Source: Pseudomonadota bacterium
GTDB taxonomy: Bacteria > Pseudomonadota > Alphaproteobacteria > Caulobacterales > Caulobacteraceae
DNA length: 7,983 nucleotides
Reading direction: 5' to 3'
NCBI GenBank assembly: GCA_023409795.1
Contig: JAEYQX010000025.1
Location: 1-7,983 of the forward strand
Shown here: positions 5,840 to 7,983 of the stretch, piece after piece
Layout of the letters: each line of letters starts with the position of its first letter
How positions within the stretch are numbered: position 1 is the first letter of the stretch
Translations under genes and position numbers: made by a program
Notes under the pieces: generated by a model
Told to the model about the DNA's origin: nothing
What the model saw: the letters and a program-made list of their open reading frames with translations, nothing else
Database searches by the model: none

Positions 5840-7012
5840 TTGAGCATCACGCTCGACCTTTCGCGCGCTTCCGCTGCTGCCCCGGCCGTCAAGGCACCCG
5901 TCAACCTGTCCGGTATGACGCGCGAGGGGCTGCGTCAGGCCCTGATCGACGCCGGGGTCTGCCCGCCCGAGAAGGCCAGGATGCGCGCCTCCCAGGTCTG
6001 GCGCTGGATCCACCACTACGGCGTCACCGACTTCGCCCAGATGAGCGACATCGGCAAGGAAACCCGCACCGCCCTGGCCGAGGCCTTCACCCTGGCCCGC
6101 CCCGAGGTGGTCGAGCGCCTGGTGTCGCGCGACGGCACTCGCAAATGGCTGATCCGCATGGGGCCGGGCATCGAGGTCGAGACCGTCTACATCCCCGACG
6201 TGGGCCGTGCCGGTGCCCTGTGCGTGTCCTCCCAGGTCGGCTGCACCCTGAACTGCACCTTCTGCCACACAGGCACGCAAAAGCTGGTGCGCAACCTGAC
6301 CGCTGCCGAGAGCGTGGCCCAGGTCCAGGTGGCCCGCGACGACCTGGAAGAATGGCCGTCTCCGAAAGAAGACCGCCGCCTGTCCAACATCGTCTTCATG
6401 GGCATGGGCGAGCCGCTCTACAACCTCGACAATGTCTCGGACGCCATCGACATCATCTCGGATGGCGAAGGCATCGCCATCTCGCGTCGCCGCATCACGG
6501 TCTCGACCTCGGGCGTGGTGCCCAAGATCCCGGAACTGGGCGAGCGCACCGGCACCATGCTGGCCATCAGCCTGCACGCCACTAATGACCCGCTGCGCGA
6601 CCAGCTGGTGCCGCTGAACAAGAAATATCCGCTGGAACAGCTGATGGCGGCGATCCGCGCCTATCCGAGCCTGGGCAACTCCAAGCGCGTGACCTTCGAA
6701 TATGTGATGCTGAAGGGCGTCAATGACAGCCCCGAGGAAGCCCGCGCCCTGTGCAAGCTGATCTCGGGCATCCCGGCCAAGATCAACCTGATCCCGTTCA
6801 ACCCGTGGCCGGGCACCGACTACGAGTGCTCGGACTGGAAGGCGATCGAACGCTTTGCCGCCATCCTGAACAAGGCCGGCTATGCCTCGCCGATCCGCAC
6901 CCCGCGCGGCCGCGACATCCTGGCCGCCTGTGGCCAGCTGAAGTCGGAATCCGAGAAGAAGCGCGCCAGTGCCGTCCGCAAGGAAGCCCAGTACGCCGCC
7001 GACGCGGCCTGA
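5840..7012 (+). CDS. rlmN: RlmN, dual-specificity 23S rRNA / tRNA adenine-C2 methyltransferase
   Basis: This 390-residue cytoplasmic radical-SAM enzyme makes 2-methyladenosine at A2503 of 23S rRNA and at A37 of some tRNAs, which supports translation accuracy. The 4Fe-4S motif CxxxCxxC is seen as CTLNCTFC with Cys135, Cys139 and Cys142. The SAM-binding GEP motif is in MGMGEP (187-192). The two cysteines of the ping-pong methyl-transfer mechanism are Cys128 in GALCVSSQVGC and Cys364 in ILAACGQL near the C-terminus, so the enzyme appears intact. ISLHATND and LIPFNPWPG are further family motifs. The start is TTG at 5840: AGGA stands 9 bases before it and the protein then begins SITLDLSR. A GTG at 5756 would add 28 residues that look non-homologous and would begin upstream of the candidate promoter. 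Confidence 0.95.
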   Translation: MSITLDLSRASAAAPAVKAPVNLSGMTREGLRQALIDAGVCPPEKARMRASQVWRWIHHYGVTDFAQMSDIGKETRTALAEAFTLARPEVVERLVSRDGTRKWLIRMGPGIEVETVYIPDVGRAGALCVSSQVGCTLNCTFCHTGTQKLVRNLTAAESVAQVQVARDDLEEWPSPKEDRRLSNIVFMGMGEPLYNLDNVSDAIDIISDGEGIAISRRRITVSTSGVVPKIPELGERTGTMLAISLHATNDPLRDQLVPLNKKYPLEQLMAAIRAYPSLGNSKRVTFEYVMLKGVNDSPEEARALCKLISGIPAKINLIPFNPWPGTDYECSDWKAIERFAAILNKAGYASPIRTPRGRDILAACGQLKSESEKKRASAVRKEAQYAADAA

Positions 7013-7165
7013 TCGGGTCCGTCCGCTGCCCGGTTGTATGCCGGACTTGGAATCGCGCGTTTTTTAACACGGTGTGGCCTTGGCGCCCTTGAGGGAAGCC
7101 GACGGCTCGGGCATGGCTGTTTTGCTTTCGTTCTGACCTGTTGAGGAGGCTGAGGGCCGCTCATC

Positions 7166-7609
7166 ATGCACGCGTCGTCGTTGCCCAATGTGCTGTCCAG
7201 CCCTGAGGTTCAGGCCTTTGCGACCGGCTTTCCGATCCTGATCCTGCACCTGGTGGTGACCTTTGGTCTGCTGGCCGGGGCGGCGACCATCTATGCCTTC
7301 ATGACGCCGTGGCGCGAGGTGGCCCTGATCCGCCAGGGCAATGCGGCGGCGGCCCTGGCCTTTGCCGGGGTCATCGTGGGCCTGGCCATTCCCCTGGCCG
7401 TGTCCCTGGCGGCGGCCAACTCGGTGCGTGACATTGCCATCTGGGGCGTGGCCACGGTGGTGCTGCAGCTGCTGGCCTTCCGGGTCGTGGACTTCCTGCT
7501 GACCGGCCTGCCCCAGCGGATCGAGAAGAACGAGATTTCGGCGGCGATTGTTCTGGCCGGTGCCAAGCTGGCCACGGCCATGGTCCTGGCTGCCGCCCTG
7601 ACGGGCTGA
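7166..7609 (+). CDS. DUF350 family inner-membrane protein
   Basis: This is a 147-residue membrane protein of the DUF350 (YjfL/UPF0719-like) family, whose biochemical role is not established. Four hydrophobic helices are visible at about 20-46, 61-83, 91-112 and 124-146. Family features are the TPWREVALIRQGNAAAALAF segment after helix 1 (about 47-66), GLAIPLA in helix 2, DIAIWG before helix 3 and the polar RIEKNE stretch before helix 4. The ATG at 7166 has GAGGG 9 bases upstream and a stronger GAGGAGG 16 bases upstream, so initiation signals are not ideal. The 153 bases between rlmN and this gene hold a run of six T at 7060-7065 but no convincing hairpin before it, and no clear promoter. The gene is followed after 10 bases by a protease gene and probably shares a transcript with it. 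Confidence 0.88.
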   Translation: MHASSLPNVLSSPEVQAFATGFPILILHLVVTFGLLAGAATIYAFMTPWREVALIRQGNAAAALAFAGVIVGLAIPLAVSLAAANSVRDIAIWGVATVVLQLLAFRVVDFLLTGLPQRIEKNEISAAIVLAGAKLATAMVLAAALTG

Positions 7610-7619
7610 GGGCCCGGTC

Positions 7620-7983
7620 GTGCGCTTTCCCCACCTGCCGGACTGGGCCATCTATGCCGCGGTGGTCGGGGCCATCCTGCTGGTCTCCCTGGGCCGGCGC
7701 GAGCGGACGGACGCGGATCATCCGCTGCCCGGGCCCCCGGTTCCCGGCCCCCTGCTGGGCGAGATCACGCCCTTTGATCCCTCCGTCACCGTCATGGCAC
7801 CCGAGGCTGACTACAAGCCGACGTCGGGCACGGCCTTCTCCATCGCGGGCGACGGCCGCTGGGTCACGGCGCGCCACGTGGTCGAGGGCTGTCCCCGCCC
7901 GGCCCTGGTGATCGGGGGAGGCCGCGCCCTGGCTGCGGATGTGCGGCTGGCTGATCGCGCCGACGTGGCCCTGCTGCTGACCG
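7620..7983 (+). CDS. Membrane-anchored trypsin-like serine protease, C-terminus outside window
   Basis: About 121 codons are visible. The start is GTG at 7620 with GAGGG 7 bases upstream; that Shine-Dalgarno overlaps the end of the DUF350 gene. Residues 9-24 form one hydrophobic segment followed by Arg-rich GRRER, which fits an N-terminal membrane anchor or uncleaved signal with the rest in the periplasm. A Pro-rich linker (about 35-45) leads to the trypsin-like fold: SGTAFSIAGDGRWVTARHVVEGC with the catalytic His86 and, at the edge, RADVALLLT with the likely catalytic Asp115. The catalytic Ser (GxSGGP) would lie beyond the window, so activity cannot be confirmed. Whether a PDZ domain follows, as in DegP-type proteases, is not visible. 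The tight spacing suggests a functional pair with the DUF350 protein. Confidence 0.82.
   Translation, partial: MRFPHLPDWAIYAAVVGAILLVSLGRRERTDADHPLPGPPVPGPLLGEITPFDPSVTVMAPEADYKPTSGTAFSIAGDGRWVTARHVVEGCPRPALVIGGGRALAADVRLADRADVALLLT

Noticed and set aside
5683..6585. A 300-codon plus-strand frame overlapping rlmN in another reading frame, and a 254-codon minus-strand frame at 5813-6577.
   Set aside because: Both overlap the rlmN frame that carries the radical-SAM and catalytic cysteine motifs. Their translations are low-complexity and show no family features.
7060..7065. Run of six T after rlmN as an intrinsic terminator.
   Set aside because: The bases before it (CGCGCG) form no adequate stem; only a 4-bp CCGG/CCGG pairing is found further upstream.

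Overview
The window looks like ordinary chromosome from a high-GC alphaproteobacterium, most likely of the Caulobacterales (Brevundimonas or Caulobacter type). This is inferred from the strong GC bias at third codon positions, from promoters of the TTGACg-N10-14-GCTANAWC kind used by the Caulobacter housekeeping sigma factor, and from the gene families present. The genus is not proven by the sequence. No insertion sequence, integrase, phage gene or CRISPR array is visible.

Left part, minus strand: a two-gene beta-oxidation operon reads leftward out of the window. A FadA-type thiolase comes first. Eleven bases after its stop follows a FadB-type enoyl-CoA hydratase/3-hydroxyacyl-CoA dehydrogenase, whose C-terminal part lies outside. 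A near-perfect 18-bp ACGT-rich palindrome sits at a candidate promoter upstream of the thiolase. Behind it, also on the minus strand, is a lipoprotein of the PQQ-dependent sugar dehydrogenase (GSDH) family, followed by a strong hairpin.

Middle: an elongator-type tRNA-Met(CAU) is on the plus strand. Next come two minus-strand genes: a 78-residue lipoprotein of unknown function and mntP, a manganese exporter. The mntP leader has the conserved sequence blocks and folding of a yybP-ykoY manganese riboswitch, with a good housekeeping promoter just upstream. Export gene and metal sensor therefore form one self-regulated unit. This is the most informative regulatory structure in the window.

Right part, plus strand: rlmN (radical-SAM 23S rRNA/tRNA adenine-C2 methyltransferase) is divergent from mntP and probably starts at a TTG codon downstream of its own promoter. 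After a gap of about 150 bases come a four-helix DUF350 membrane protein and, 10 bases later, a membrane-anchored trypsin-like protease that runs off the right edge. I found no clear new multi-gene system. The points most worth checking are the riboswitch overlapping the mntP start, the putative fad operator and the DUF350-protease pair.
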